A DNA stretch of 47,776 nt. Source: JAGOUU01 sp964609155. GTDB taxonomy: Bacteria > Pseudomonadota > Gammaproteobacteria > JAGOUU01. Below, piece after piece: positions 17,516 to 27,094 of this stretch; position 1 is the first letter of the stretch, and each line of letters begins with the position of its first letter. The notes beneath the pieces were generated by a model, which saw only the letters and a list, made by a program, of their open reading frames with translations, had not been told where the DNA came from and searched no databases. The stretch spans positions 1 to 47,776 of the forward strand of contig CAZSRF010000014.1 in NCBI GenBank assembly GCA_964609155.1, given 5' to 3'. The translations under genes were made by a program, and so were the position numbers.

Positions 17516-20500
17516 ATGGCTAGATTCTTTATTGACCGACCAGTTTTTGCTTGGGTAATAGCTATTTTAATTATGCTATTTGGTCTGCTTGCAATAAGAA
17601 ATTTACCAATTCAACAATACCCAACAATAGCTCCTCCCACAGTAACCATTTCAGCATCATATCCTGGTGCCTCAGCAGAAACCTTGGAAAATACTGTAAC
17701 TCAGATTATTGAACAAAATATGAATGGACTTGATCACTTACGCTACTTTTCATCAACAAGTGATTCATCGGGAAACGTTTCTGTTACTCTAACTTTTGAA
17801 CCTGAAGCTAATCCTGATATTGCGCAAGTACAAGTACAAAATAAATTATCTCAAGCCATGCGCTTGTTACCTCAAGAAGTACAGCAGTTGGGTTTGCGCG
17901 TTAATAAATCATCTGGAAGTTTTTTATTAGTTGCCGCTTTTTATTCAGAAAACAATTTAATGTCACAATACGAAATATCTAACTATGTAGCATCTAATAT
18001 TCAAGATCCTATCAGTCGAATAAATGGTGTTGGCCAAATCCAGGTATTTGGACCACAGCATTCTATGCGTATTTGGTTAGATCCTGACAAACTAATTAAT
18101 TATAAATTAACAACTGTAGAAATAATCAAAGCTATTCAAGAACAAAATAATCAGGTAGCGGCGGGGCAACTTGGTGGCACTCCCAGTATTAAGGGACAAC
18201 AACTAAATGCAACTATAATTGCGCAAACAAGATTAAAGACTACCGAACAATTTGGCAATATTCTAATCAAAGTAAATACTGATGGCTCACGAGTGTTTTT
18301 ACATGATCTTGCACGCATAGAGATGGGAGCGGAAAGTTACGATCTTGTTGCTCGTTTTCTAGGCAATCCAGCATCAGGCATCGGCGTTAATCTTGCCACT
18401 GGTGCAAACGCACTTGCAACAATAGATAACGTTAAACAACGAATCAAAGAATTATCACCATATTTTCCAAAAGGTTTAAAAGTAGCATATCCATATGATA
18501 CTGCACCTTTCGTGCGATTATCAATACATGGAGTAATCGAAACTCTAATTATAGCAATAATATTAGTATTTGCCGTTATGTATCTTTTTTTACAAAATAT
18601 TAGAGCTACTTTTATACCAACTATCGTCATTCCTGTTGTTTTACTAGGTACATTTGGAGTCTTAGCAGCTTTTGGTTACTCAATTAATACGTTAACTTTA
18701 TTTGCTATGGTCTTAGCTATTGGTCTACTTGTTGATGATGCTATAGTAGTAGTAGAAAATGTTGAACGTATTATGCATGAAGAAAATTTATCACCTATTG
18801 AAGCAACTCGTAAGTCAATGGATCAAATAACAGGAGCACTAGTTGGTATTGCTACAGTTTTATCGGCTGTATTTATTCCAATGGCTTTTTTCTCTGGTTC
18901 AACAGGCTCTATATACCGACAATTTTCTTTAACTATAGTTTCATCAATGGTGTTATCAGTATTTATAGCATTATCGCTGACGCCTGCTATGTGTGCATCC
19001 CTCTTGAAAAATGAACATAGCAGCAAAAATTCCAAAAAAATATTTAAAAAATCACCTCTAAGGCTTTTAGAATATTTCAATACTGCCTTTAATAAGGCAA
19101 ACCATTCTTATAAGTCTGGTGTTATTCATATGCTTAATTTTAGACAGCCTGGTATAATTATTTATGTCTGTTTTGTAATCCTTATGTTTTATATTTTCAT
19201 AAAAATTCCTACATCTTTTTTACCAGAAGAAGATCAGGGACGAATGTTCGCTTTGATTACAACGCCTCCTGGTGCAACGACAGAAAGAACATTAGAAGTC
19301 GTTAAACAAGTTGAACAATATTTTCTTGAAAAAGAAAAAGATACTATAGAGAATTTCTTTACCGTTGTAGGCTTTTCTTTTGCAGGAAGAGGTCAAAATT
19401 CCGCTATGGCATTTATTAGTTTAAAAGATTGGTCTCTACGCCAAAAAACAAAGTATAAACTACCTGCTATTGCAACTAGAACAACGATTAATTTATCAAA
19501 AATTCGTGATGCAACAGTTTATGCAATAAAGCCTCCTGCTGTCTCAGAATTGGGAAATATAGGCGGCTTTGATTTTCAGCTGGTTGATAAAGCTAATCAA
19601 GGTCATGAAAAACTAATGGCTGCAAGAAATCAATTACTAGGTATGGCGGCAAGAAACCCTATGCTTGTAGGTGTACGCCCTAATGGTTTAGAAGATACTT
19701 CGCAATACAAAGTTGATATAGATCAAATTAAAGCCAAAGCATTAGGTGTCTCACTAGGAGATATTAATACTACGTTAACTTCCGCTTTTGGTTCAATCTA
19801 TGTGAATGATTTTATCGATGCACAAAGAGTCAAAAAAGTATATTTACAGTCAGATGCAAATAGTAGAATGCTGCCATCTGATATCAATAAATGGTATGTT
19901 AAGAATTCTAGTAACGAAATGGTACCATTTTCTGCATTTGCTACGGGTCATTGGAAACTAGGCTCACCAAAATTAGAACGTTTTAATGGGCTATCTTCAA
20001 GAGAAATTCAAGGTAACACAGCCCCTGGAATTAGTTCAGGCCAGGCTATGCAAGAAATGGAAAAAATGACTAAGCAACTACCACCTGGCTTTGGTTTTGA
20101 ATGGGTAGGTTTATCTTATGAAGAAATTCAATCAGGTGCACAAGCACCTATGCTATACACAATTTCTATTCTAGTCGTATTTTTATGCTTAGCCGCTTTA
20201 TACGAAAGTTGGTCAATTCCCTTTGCTGTCATTCTTATTGTACCCCTTGGTGTTTTAGGTGCAGTAATTGCCACAAAGTTATCCGGACAATCAAACGACG
20301 TATATTTTCAAGTTGGCTTGTTATTAACTATGGGTTTATCTGCAAAAAATGCCATATTAATAGTAGCATTTGCAAAAGAGTTACATAAGAAGGGAACAAG
20401 TGTCTTTGACTCTGCTGTGCAAGCTGCTCATTTAAGATTACGCCCTATTATAATGACCTCACTAGCGTTTGTACTAGGTGTATTACCCCTTGCACTAGCA

Positions 20501-20725
20501 ACTGGAGCCGGATCTGGCAGTAAAAATGCAATTGGTGTAGGCGTAGTTGGCGGTATGCTGTCAGCGACATTGTTAGTAATATTTTTCGCTCCCTTATTTT
20601 TTGTTATTATTAATCTTGCGATAGATAAAACAAAAAAAAATAACAGTATAAAAAACTCCAACGACCCAGAAAATCTCGGGGATATAAGCAAACTAGGGGT
20701 GTCTGATGATAATAAAACTCTATAA
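17516..20725 (+). CDS. RND multidrug efflux transporter (AcrB/MexB type)
   Basis: Inner-membrane proton-drug antiporter of the HAE1 family, 1069 residues, forming the trimeric pump. It begins with the typical MARFFIDRPVFAWVIAI first helix, followed by the porter domain, transmembrane block 2-6 (about 340-500), a second porter domain and block 8-12 (about 885-1045). The proton-relay aspartates are in GLLVDDAIVVVENVER and the relay lysine in MGLSAKNAILIVAFAKE. The N-terminal half also shows NGLDHLRYFSSTSDSSG as in AcrB. The last 20 bases overlap the outer-membrane factor gene, so translation is coupled. The C-terminal tail is polar and Asn-rich. Full length, no missing key residue seen. Confidence 0.96.
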   Translation: MARFFIDRPVFAWVIAILIMLFGLLAIRNLPIQQYPTIAPPTVTISASYPGASAETLENTVTQIIEQNMNGLDHLRYFSSTSDSSGNVSVTLTFEPEANPDIAQVQVQNKLSQAMRLLPQEVQQLGLRVNKSSGSFLLVAAFYSENNLMSQYEISNYVASNIQDPISRINGVGQIQVFGPQHSMRIWLDPDKLINYKLTTVEIIKAIQEQNNQVAAGQLGGTPSIKGQQLNATIIAQTRLKTTEQFGNILIKVNTDGSRVFLHDLARIEMGAESYDLVARFLGNPASGIGVNLATGANALATIDNVKQRIKELSPYFPKGLKVAYPYDTAPFVRLSIHGVIETLIIAIILVFAVMYLFLQNIRATFIPTIVIPVVLLGTFGVLAAFGYSINTLTLFAMVLAIGLLVDDAIVVVENVERIMHEENLSPIEATRKSMDQITGALVGIATVLSAVFIPMAFFSGSTGSIYRQFSLTIVSSMVLSVFIALSLTPAMCASLLKNEHSSKNSKKIFKKSPLRLLEYFNTAFNKANHSYKSGVIHMLNFRQPGIIIYVCFVILMFYIFIKIPTSFLPEEDQGRMFALITTPPGATTERTLEVVKQVEQYFLEKEKDTIENFFTVVGFSFAGRGQNSAMAFISLKDWSLRQKTKYKLPAIATRTTINLSKIRDATVYAIKPPAVSELGNIGGFDFQLVDKANQGHEKLMAARNQLLGMAARNPMLVGVRPNGLEDTSQYKVDIDQIKAKALGVSLGDINTTLTSAFGSIYVNDFIDAQRVKKVYLQSDANSRMLPSDINKWYVKNSSNEMVPFSAFATGHWKLGSPKLERFNGLSSREIQGNTAPGISSGQAMQEMEKMTKQLPPGFGFEWVGLSYEEIQSGAQAPMLYTISILVVFLCLAALYESWSIPFAVILIVPLGVLGAVIATKLSGQSNDVYFQVGLLLTMGLSAKNAILIVAFAKELHKKGTSVFDSAVQAAHLRLRPIIMTSLAFVLGVLPLALATGAGSGSKNAIGVGVVGGMLSATLLVIFFAPLFFVIINLAIDKTKKNNSIKNSNDPENLGDISKLGVSDDNKTL

Positions 20726-22121
20726 AAATTGCTTTATTTGTATAATTTTTAGTTCTTTACTAACATCATGCAATCTTGAACCTAATTATACCACTCCCTT
20801 TGCACCTATACGTACTACGTGGAACATTAATACTTCTATTAATAATGGTAAATCTGCAGCTAATGTATCATGGAAAGATTTTTTTAAAACTACGGAATTA
20901 CAAAATTTAATTGCCAAGGGTTTAAAGAATAACCGGGACTTAAGACAAGCTGCATTAAATATAGAAGCTACCAGAGCACAGTATAGAATTGCACGTATTT
21001 TATTACCTGATATAGAAAGTACCGCATCCATAACTGAACAACGAGTGGCTGTTAGTAATAATCCTGCGCTTATTGGTGGATTTAGATTACGCCAATTCAA
21101 TGTAAATCTTGGTGCAACAGCTTTTGAGATTGATGTATTTGGTAGATTACGTAATTTAAAAGCAGCTGCTTTAGAAGAATATTTTGGTACCGAGGAAGCA
21201 GCACAAACGATACAAATTTCTCTTATATCTGAAATAGCTTACACCTATATGACACTGCTTGCTAATAAACAACAGCTGTATCTTTCTAATAGAACTTTAG
21301 CTTCTCAGAAAAAATCTTATGATTTAATCAAACAACGCTTTGAGGCAGGTATTACCAATCAGTTAGATTTAAACCGGGCTGAAACCACAGTACAAACAGC
21401 AATTATTGATTTTAATACAAGACAGAGATTAATTCAGCAAAACCACAATACATTAGAATTACTAGTCGGCGCCAAGATATCAGCATCAGAATTACAAGAC
21501 AATTATAATAAACTTAGCAAAGCTCTTGGTAAAATTAATAGTGGGTTGCCTTCTGATTTATTATTAAACCGACCAGACATTCGACAAGCAGAACACGCCA
21601 TACGAGCAGCAAATGCAAATATTGGTGCAGCACGTGCAGCATTTTTCCCAAGAGTAACACTAACTGCTAATGCTGGATTTGGCTCAAAAGAATTGTCTAG
21701 TTTATTTGATGCTACTTCTAATGCCTGGATATTTAATCCACAAATTACTATGCCTATTTTTACTTGGGGGCGTAACCAAGCTAATCTTGATGTAGCAAAA
21801 TTACGTAAAGAAATTTTCATAGCACAATACGAAAAAGCTATTCAAACTGCATTTAAAGAAGTCTCTGATGCTTTAATAGCTTACAAAACTTTAGATAAAG
21901 AATTGGCCTCACAGCAACAATTAGTAACAGCAACTCAATCTGCAGAAAAATTAGCAAAAGCACGTTATGATGAAGGGATTGATAACTATCTTAGTCTATT
22001 AGATGCAGTACGTAGTTCATATTTAGCAGAGCAAGAGCTCATTAATAAATCATTAGCGAAATTATCCAACATGGTTACTCTTTATGCAGCCTTAGGTGGT
22101 GGACAAATGATTCAGAGCTAA
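20706..22121 (+). CDS. RND outer-membrane channel lipoprotein (OprM/NodT type)
   Basis: TolC-like outer-membrane factor of 471 residues completing the tripartite pump. The signal peptide ends in the lipobox LTSC (Cys22), followed by LEPNYTTP, which is typical of NodT-family lipoproteins. Two outer-membrane-efflux domains follow, with family motifs DVFGRLR (about 138), YDLIKQRFEAGITNQLDL (first repeat), LLLNRPDIRQAEHAIRAAN (family RPD motif) and ARYDEGIDNYLSLLDA (second repeat). The start overlaps the transporter gene by 20 bases. An intrinsic terminator lies across its stop codon. Confidence 0.95.
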   Translation: MIIKLYKNCFICIIFSSLLTSCNLEPNYTTPFAPIRTTWNINTSINNGKSAANVSWKDFFKTTELQNLIAKGLKNNRDLRQAALNIEATRAQYRIARILLPDIESTASITEQRVAVSNNPALIGGFRLRQFNVNLGATAFEIDVFGRLRNLKAAALEEYFGTEEAAQTIQISLISEIAYTYMTLLANKQQLYLSNRTLASQKKSYDLIKQRFEAGITNQLDLNRAETTVQTAIIDFNTRQRLIQQNHNTLELLVGAKISASELQDNYNKLSKALGKINSGLPSDLLLNRPDIRQAEHAIRAANANIGAARAAFFPRVTLTANAGFGSKELSSLFDATSNAWIFNPQITMPIFTWGRNQANLDVAKLRKEIFIAQYEKAIQTAFKEVSDALIAYKTLDKELASQQQLVTATQSAEKLAKARYDEGIDNYLSLLDAVRSSYLAEQELINKSLAKLSNMVTLYAALGGGQMIQS

Positions 22122-22133
22122 GCTCTGTTTTTT
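22113..22133 (+). terminator. Rho-independent terminator of the RND operon
   Basis: CAGAGC (22113-22118), a three-base loop TAA that is the stop codon itself, and GCTCTG (22122-22127) form a perfect 6-bp stem followed by six T residues (22128-22133). The stem uses the last coding bases of the channel gene. It separates the operon from the convergent desaturase-like gene 17 bases further on. Confidence 0.85.
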
Positions 22134-22138
22134 ACTTT

Positions 22139-22873
22139 CTACCTGTTTCCAGAGTTATGACCATCATAAGCCAACACGTGTTTATCTGCATGCTCTTTAT
22201 AGCCATTGAATAACTTAGCTGCAATAAAATTAATCAATGGATCTGTTAATCCATTTAAAAAAGCATAATTCTTATTGTCTTTTAAATGGTGCTGCATATG
22301 ATGTTTTTTTGGCAATAATATTCTGTACTTTTGTAAAAAAGAAATAATTTTATTATCCTTACGTGAATTATGGCACCAATAATGCGACACCTCCGCAACT
22401 GAAGATAAAATACCTATAGATACTAAACAAAAATGTATTCCTAAGGGTAAATTTACACCATACTGTAATATTATCGTCATACCTAAAAAGAATGGCAACC
22501 ATACTTTAGCACCCGACTCATAAATATACACTAATACAGCATGTCTATCTCTATATCTTGGTTGTTTGTGATGCATGTGAAAAGCAGCAATTAATGGCCC
22601 GGCAAGACCAGTATAATTGGTGTTGTTATCCATATACATATGGATTAAGCCATTTATAAAATCAGTTAATACATAAGAAAATATAAATAATACTAGATAT
22701 AATATCTTATCTACACTAACTTGAGACTCCATTTGTTTGCCTAATTGTATCAAAGCAACAAGTTGTAAAAAAATTACAACAATGGAGATTACATAACCCA
22801 ATTTATTATAAAATATATTATTATGATACTTTTCAATTGCAATATTAAATTCGTAAATCTTTTTTTCTAGCAT
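22139..22873 (-). CDS. CarF/TMEM189-type plasmanylethanolamine desaturase-like
   Basis: A 244-residue integral membrane enzyme of the lipid-desaturase (Kua/CarF/PEDS1) family, whose studied members make the vinyl-ether bond of plasmalogens from plasmanyl lipids with oxygen. Hydrophobic segments are near 25-45, 57-75, 125-140 and 147-162. The histidine-rich metal-binding motifs are all present: HMYMD (His78), HMHHKQP (99, 101, 102), EVSHYWCH (164, 168) and KKHHMQHH (191, 192, 195, 196), followed by NYAFLNGLTDPLIN. By family knowledge this suggests aerobic plasmalogen or related ether-lipid chemistry; the actual substrate is not shown, and no other ether-lipid gene is seen in the window. The upstream hairpin (separate entry) suggests translational control. 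Confidence 0.8.
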   Translation of the reverse strand: MLEKKIYEFNIAIEKYHNNIFYNKLGYVISIVVIFLQLVALIQLGKQMESQVSVDKILYLVLFIFSYVLTDFINGLIHMYMDNNTNYTGLAGPLIAAFHMHHKQPRYRDRHAVLVYIYESGAKVWLPFFLGMTIILQYGVNLPLGIHFCLVSIGILSSVAEVSHYWCHNSRKDNKIISFLQKYRILLPKKHHMQHHLKDNKNYAFLNGLTDPLINFIAAKLFNGYKEHADKHVLAYDGHNSGNR

Positions 22874-22916
22874 TTTTTGTTACCATTTAAAACTAAATAA
22901 TGCTAGAACCTCCTTT
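22865..22916 (-). promoter_or_regulatory. Hairpin holding the start codon behind a strong SD
   Basis: On the minus strand a perfect ribosome-binding site AAAGGAGGT (22916-22908) directly abuts TTCTAGCATT (22908-22899); a 24-base loop follows, then the exact complement AATGCTAGAA (22874-22865), which contains the ATG of the desaturase-like gene (22873). The SD-to-ATG distance is about 34 bases, far too long unless the RNA folds. The loop has another ATG (22887) in a different frame, which would give a 13-codon peptide overlapping the gene start. This may be a translational switch, or a DNA operator. Confidence 0.6.
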
Positions 22917-22963
22917 GTAATTGCCTACTGAGTTATGAATACTCAACTAACAATGCTATTTAT

Positions 22964-24382
22964 TTAGCCTATTTTACTTATTTTGCTTTTTTTACTGTAC
23001 TCAACTGTTAGATCTTTTGCTTGTGCTCGCTGTTGCGGTGTCATATCTGTGATCAACTTACTTAATTTCATCTCTACATTTTGGTCTACCATTGAGTCTC
23101 TTGGAATAAGCTTCCAAAAAGCATATGCTTTGGCGAGATCTTTTTGCACACCTAATCCATGTTCATACATTTTTGCCAATAAATACTGTGCTTCAGAATT
23201 CTTTTGAAAAGCCGCATAAGTGAGCCATTTCTCAGCTTCTAATAAATTTTGTTCAACTCCATCGCCATTATAATATAACACCCCTAGACTATACTGAGCA
23301 TAAGCAGATCCTTTTGCAGCAGCCTTTTTATACCATTGTAGAGCTTGTTGTCCTGATTTTTTTACTCCGTTCCCTCTTGCGTACATATCACCCAGTAAAT
23401 ACTGAGCTTCTATACTATCACGCATTGCAGCTGTCTCCATCCATAAAGCTGCAGCTTGTTTATTATGAATAAAACTTGTTGGATTTGCATAACGCTTAGC
23501 AATATTGACTAAAGCTTCTGTACTTTTAGGACTATTTGACGCTTTTTGGTACCAAGCAACAGATTTTTCTAAATTCTGAGGTAACCCAATGCCTTCTTGG
23601 TATAAGATACTTAACATATATTTGGCATAGGCTGAATTGTTAGACGCTGCTACAAGATACCAACTTACTGCAAGTTCTGGATAACTTTGACCGGCGATGC
23701 CATCTAAATAAAAATCTGCAAGTTCGCTTTGTTGATTGGGATTTTTATTCATTGCCCCCCTCACATAGAGGGAAAATTTTTGTAATTGCTCAGGAGTAGC
23801 AATCGAATCAAAGTCTACGGAATATTCGTCCATTAGCATTTTTAATCTAGCAGGATCTATATTTAGCTGGGTATTCGTTGCTATCTTTCTGTCTGTTTTA
23901 CCAGTATTTTTTGAACGCCTCTTTGAATTTTGCCTAGAATTTTGCTTAGAATTCTGCACAACAACTGCAGTCTCTTCTTGTTCTAAAATACTTAAAAGAT
24001 ACTTATTAAGAATATTGATATTTGATTTTAGTGCTTGCTTATCACCAGACAAAGACTCTGAATATTCTCCATCCATAGATGCATAAGGTTTATCTAGTTG
24101 AAACAATTCAGAGGAACTATCACCTGGAGTTTCATCTTCTGAATCATTTACCTTAGGCTTAATCAAAGCTAACTGATTATCATCAGACAGAATCTTTACA
24201 TTTTTTTGTTCTTTATACCTGTCATCAGCATTACCACTGCCAAAAATTACAACTCCATTATCTACACGGCTATTTAAAATGGCCCCATCATCACTGCTTG
24301 AGCATCCCGCACACAATAAACTTACCAAACTTACTAAAATTATTGCTGTTTTATTCCATTTGCCCTGAAAGCCTAGCGACAT
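22964..24382 (-). CDS. Sel1-repeat lipoprotein
   Basis: A 472-residue envelope protein. The signal peptide ends with a lipobox-like LCAGC (Cys27), so it is probably a lipoprotein. Residues about 28-190 are polar and low-complexity, with a basic NSKQNSRQNSKRRSKN segment near 145-160. Residues about 215-430 hold five to six Sel1-type helical repeats, e.g. AKYMLSILYQEGIGLPQNLEK, AQYLLGDMYARGNGV, AQYSLGVLYYNGDGV and AQYLLAKMYEHGLGV. Such repeats mediate protein-protein contacts and are frequent in host-interacting proteins of Legionella and Coxiella (LpnE, EnhC types). AAAGGA precedes the ATG. It lies 37 bases after ridA, probably as the tail of the spoT transcript. Confidence 0.85.
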   Translation of the reverse strand: MSLGFQGKWNKTAIILVSLVSLLCAGCSSSDDGAILNSRVDNGVVIFGSGNADDRYKEQKNVKILSDDNQLALIKPKVNDSEDETPGDSSSELFQLDKPYASMDGEYSESLSGDKQALKSNINILNKYLLSILEQEETAVVVQNSKQNSRQNSKRRSKNTGKTDRKIATNTQLNIDPARLKMLMDEYSVDFDSIATPEQLQKFSLYVRGAMNKNPNQQSELADFYLDGIAGQSYPELAVSWYLVAASNNSAYAKYMLSILYQEGIGLPQNLEKSVAWYQKASNSPKSTEALVNIAKRYANPTSFIHNKQAAALWMETAAMRDSIEAQYLLGDMYARGNGVKKSGQQALQWYKKAAAKGSAYAQYSLGVLYYNGDGVEQNLLEAEKWLTYAAFQKNSEAQYLLAKMYEHGLGVQKDLAKAYAFWKLIPRDSMVDQNVEMKLSKLITDMTPQQRAQAKDLTVEYSKKSKISKIG

Positions 24383-24419
24383 ATAATTCCTTTAATTCTT
24401 TATCTTAATTTACTTTAAT

Positions 24420-24812
24420 TTATTTTAACTGCAATATAGCTTCTGCTTCAAAATTAGCCCCTTTCGGCAAACCTGAAACTTCAACCGCTGCACGTGCAGG
24501 ATAGGGTTCTTTAAAATATTGCAACATTATTTCGTTAACTATTTTAAAATTTGTTAAATCTGTCAAATACAAGTTTAGCTTTATAATATTATTAATACTA
24601 GAACCCGCAGCCTCACAGATAGCTTTTAAGTTATCAAATACCCTAATAATTTCTATTTCAATAGAGTCTCTTTCTAGCTGACTAGTGATAGGATTCAATC
24701 CAATTTGCCCAGATATAAATACTAAATCACCTATCTTGATTGCTTGAGAATAGGGACCTATTGGAAAAGGAGCTTTATCTGTATAAATGGCTTTTTTTTC
24801 TAATGTATTCAC
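24420..24812 (-). CDS. ridA: RidA family 2-iminobutanoate/2-iminopropanoate deaminase
   Basis: RidA hydrolyses reactive enamine/imine intermediates released by PLP enzymes, in the cytoplasm as a trimer. The 130-residue protein has the whole family pattern: APFPIGPYSQAIKIGDLVFISGQ at the N-terminus, the middle NLKAICEAAGSS and the active-site arginine in YPARAAVEVSGLPKGANFEAEA. Length is standard. It is 52 bases downstream of spoT, the same arrangement as gmk-rpoZ-spoT-ridA in other gammaproteobacteria. AGGAT lies eight bases before the ATG. Confidence 0.95.
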   Translation of the reverse strand: MNTLEKKAIYTDKAPFPIGPYSQAIKIGDLVFISGQIGLNPITSQLERDSIEIEIIRVFDNLKAICEAAGSSINNIIKLNLYLTDLTNFKIVNEIMLQYFKEPYPARAAVEVSGLPKGANFEAEAILQLK

Positions 24813-24864
24813 TTTAAATCCTAATTAATTACAACGTTACAGTATAACTAGATTGTTTTATGCG

Positions 24865-27036
24865 TCAAGACTTGCAAAATCTTGTTACCTTGTTAACTTG
24901 TTTTACTTTACGTATACTTCTCATGACCTCTGTCAAATGTTGCAAACTCTTCACTCCCAACAACATACTAACTAAAGTGTACAATCCACCATCTTGATCT
25001 TCAGTCGTAATTTTTTCTATATTTGCCTTACAAGCTGATATCGCAATAGCCATTTCTGCTAGCATGCCATGTTTATTAGCTACATCTACAATAATTTTAG
25101 CTTTAAATAAGCCTTCATAATTTTCTGCCCAACATAGCGGCATTTGATTTTTCACTTCTTTACGAACTTCTTTATTACTCTGCTTATAGCTTTTATAATT
25201 CAGATTATTTTTACAGCTATCAATGTGAACCTCTAAACCGTTTTCTTCTGTAAAGATTCCATAGATAGCATCGCCCGGAAGAGGATAACAACAATCAGAG
25301 AAACTAATAGCAGTGCCTTCAGTACCTTTGATTGCTATTGGTTTGATCTCACTATCTATCTTTTTCAAATCTGCTGTATTTAACAATTCAATAAATCGTT
25401 TAGCAACCACTAAGGCTAAACGATTACCTACTCCTGTGTCTTGATATAACTCATTGATAGAATTCAAGTCACATTCTTTCAATAATCTTTCTATAATAGT
25501 TGGAGAAACATCTTGAATAGATAAATTTACACTACTTAAAGCTGCGTCTAATAATTTTTTGCCTAATAATTGCGTATCCGTTTCTTTCTGAAATTTTAGA
25601 AAATGTTTAATATTACTTTGTGCTTTACCCGATTGCGCAAAACTTAACCATGCAGGATTTGGTTTTGCACCTTTTGCAGTAATAATTTCAACTGTTTGAC
25701 CATTTTCTAATATTGTACTCAAAGGAGCTAATCTGTTATCTATACGGGTAGCAACACAAGTATTCCCTATATCAGTATGAACAGCATATGCAAAATCTAC
25801 AGCTGTACTACCTGCCTGTAGTTTTATAATATCCCCGTTGGGAGTAAAAATATATAATTCTTCAGGAAAAAGATCTACTTTAACATTTTCTATAAATTCT
25901 AATGAATTGCCTGAGCTACTTTGCATCTCTAATAAAGAAGAAAACCATTCACGAGCACGCATATTAGCTGTAGATATAGTTTTTACTGTACTAGAATCCC
26001 CTGCTTTGTATAACCAATGAGCTGCAATGCCGTTTTCAGCAAGTTTACTCATCTCAAAGGTCCTAATTTGAATTTCTATAGGAACACCATCAGGGCCTCT
26101 TAATACTGTGTGTAAAGACTGATAGCCATTTATCTTTGGAACAGCTATATAATCCTTAAATTTATTAGGCACTGGCTTGAACAAAGCATGCATTGCACCA
26201 AGCACCCTGTAACAGTCATCTTGTGTTAAAACTTCTATACGAAAGGCATAAATATCCATAATCTCCCTAAATGGAATATGCTTGTCTTTCATTTTTCTAT
26301 AAATACTATAGATATTTTTTTCGCGTCCAATAACTTTAACACTTTGAATTCCTATTTCAGTTAGTCTTTGGCTAATGGTGTGATTGATATCATCAATGAG
26401 TTTTAGTTTTAAACGATGCTGCTTACTTATTTGCTCTCTTAGCACTCGTGCCCGCATTGGATGTAAATAGTCAAAACCATAATTTTCAAAAGCCGTTTTA
26501 AAATAATACATTCCTAGTCGATTAGCTATAGGCACATAGATCTCTAATGTTTCACGAGCAATTCTACGGCGTTTTTGTGGTTTTAATGCGCCCAATGTTT
26601 GCATATTGTGCAATCTATCAGCCATTTTTATAATAATGACCCGGATATCCCTCACCATAGCCAACATCATTTTTCTAAGATTCTCCGCCTGCGCTTCTGC
26701 GCGGGTGTTAAAATGAAAATCTTTTAATTTACTAACGCCATCAACAAGCTCAGCGACAGTTGTGCCATACTTTTCGATTAACTCATTTTTACCAACATGA
26801 GTATCCTCCAAGACATCGTGCAACAAGGCAGTCAAAATACTTTGCACGTCTAATTTCAAATCCGCCAAAATACAACATACCGCTAAGGGGTGAGTAATAT
26901 AAGGCTCACCAGATACTCTTAATTGATCTTTATGCGCTAGGTTGGCAAATATATAGGCATCATAAACTTGCTCTATTTGATCAGGATCTAAATACTTTTC
27001 AAGTTTAACACGCAAGCTATTAAAAGTATGTTGCAT
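24865..27036 (-). CDS. spoT: Bifunctional (p)ppGpp synthetase/hydrolase SpoT
   Basis: Stringent-response enzyme that makes and degrades (p)ppGpp. Domains in the 723-residue protein: HD hydrolase (about 25-180) with ITHPLAVCCIL, LLHDVLEDT and KMADRLHNMQTL; synthetase (about 215-350) with YRKMKDKHIPFREIMDIYAFR, NGYQSLHTV and EIQIRT; TGS (about 395-455, LYIFTPNGDIIKLQAGST); helical/zinc-finger-like region with DCCYPLPGD; ACT at the C-terminus (VANKHGMLAEMAIAIS). The synthetase loop reads KFKDYIAVPK, the basic +x+D form found in bifunctional SpoT/Rel rather than the acidic ExDD of RelA. Both active sites look intact. A TGGAGT site precedes the ATG. Part of the yicC-gmk-rpoZ-spoT-ridA group. Confidence 0.97.
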   Translation of the reverse strand: MQHTFNSLRVKLEKYLDPDQIEQVYDAYIFANLAHKDQLRVSGEPYITHPLAVCCILADLKLDVQSILTALLHDVLEDTHVGKNELIEKYGTTVAELVDGVSKLKDFHFNTRAEAQAENLRKMMLAMVRDIRVIIIKMADRLHNMQTLGALKPQKRRRIARETLEIYVPIANRLGMYYFKTAFENYGFDYLHPMRARVLREQISKQHRLKLKLIDDINHTISQRLTEIGIQSVKVIGREKNIYSIYRKMKDKHIPFREIMDIYAFRIEVLTQDDCYRVLGAMHALFKPVPNKFKDYIAVPKINGYQSLHTVLRGPDGVPIEIQIRTFEMSKLAENGIAAHWLYKAGDSSTVKTISTANMRAREWFSSLLEMQSSSGNSLEFIENVKVDLFPEELYIFTPNGDIIKLQAGSTAVDFAYAVHTDIGNTCVATRIDNRLAPLSTILENGQTVEIITAKGAKPNPAWLSFAQSGKAQSNIKHFLKFQKETDTQLLGKKLLDAALSSVNLSIQDVSPTIIERLLKECDLNSINELYQDTGVGNRLALVVAKRFIELLNTADLKKIDSEIKPIAIKGTEGTAISFSDCCYPLPGDAIYGIFTEENGLEVHIDSCKNNLNYKSYKQSNKEVRKEVKNQMPLCWAENYEGLFKAKIIVDVANKHGMLAEMAIAISACKANIEKITTEDQDGGLYTLVSMLLGVKSLQHLTEVMRSIRKVKQVNKVTRFCKS

Positions 27037-27094
27037 TGAGACTCCAGCTCAATTTATTCACTAATCTACCTATATTTTTCTGTATTTTTAAACA

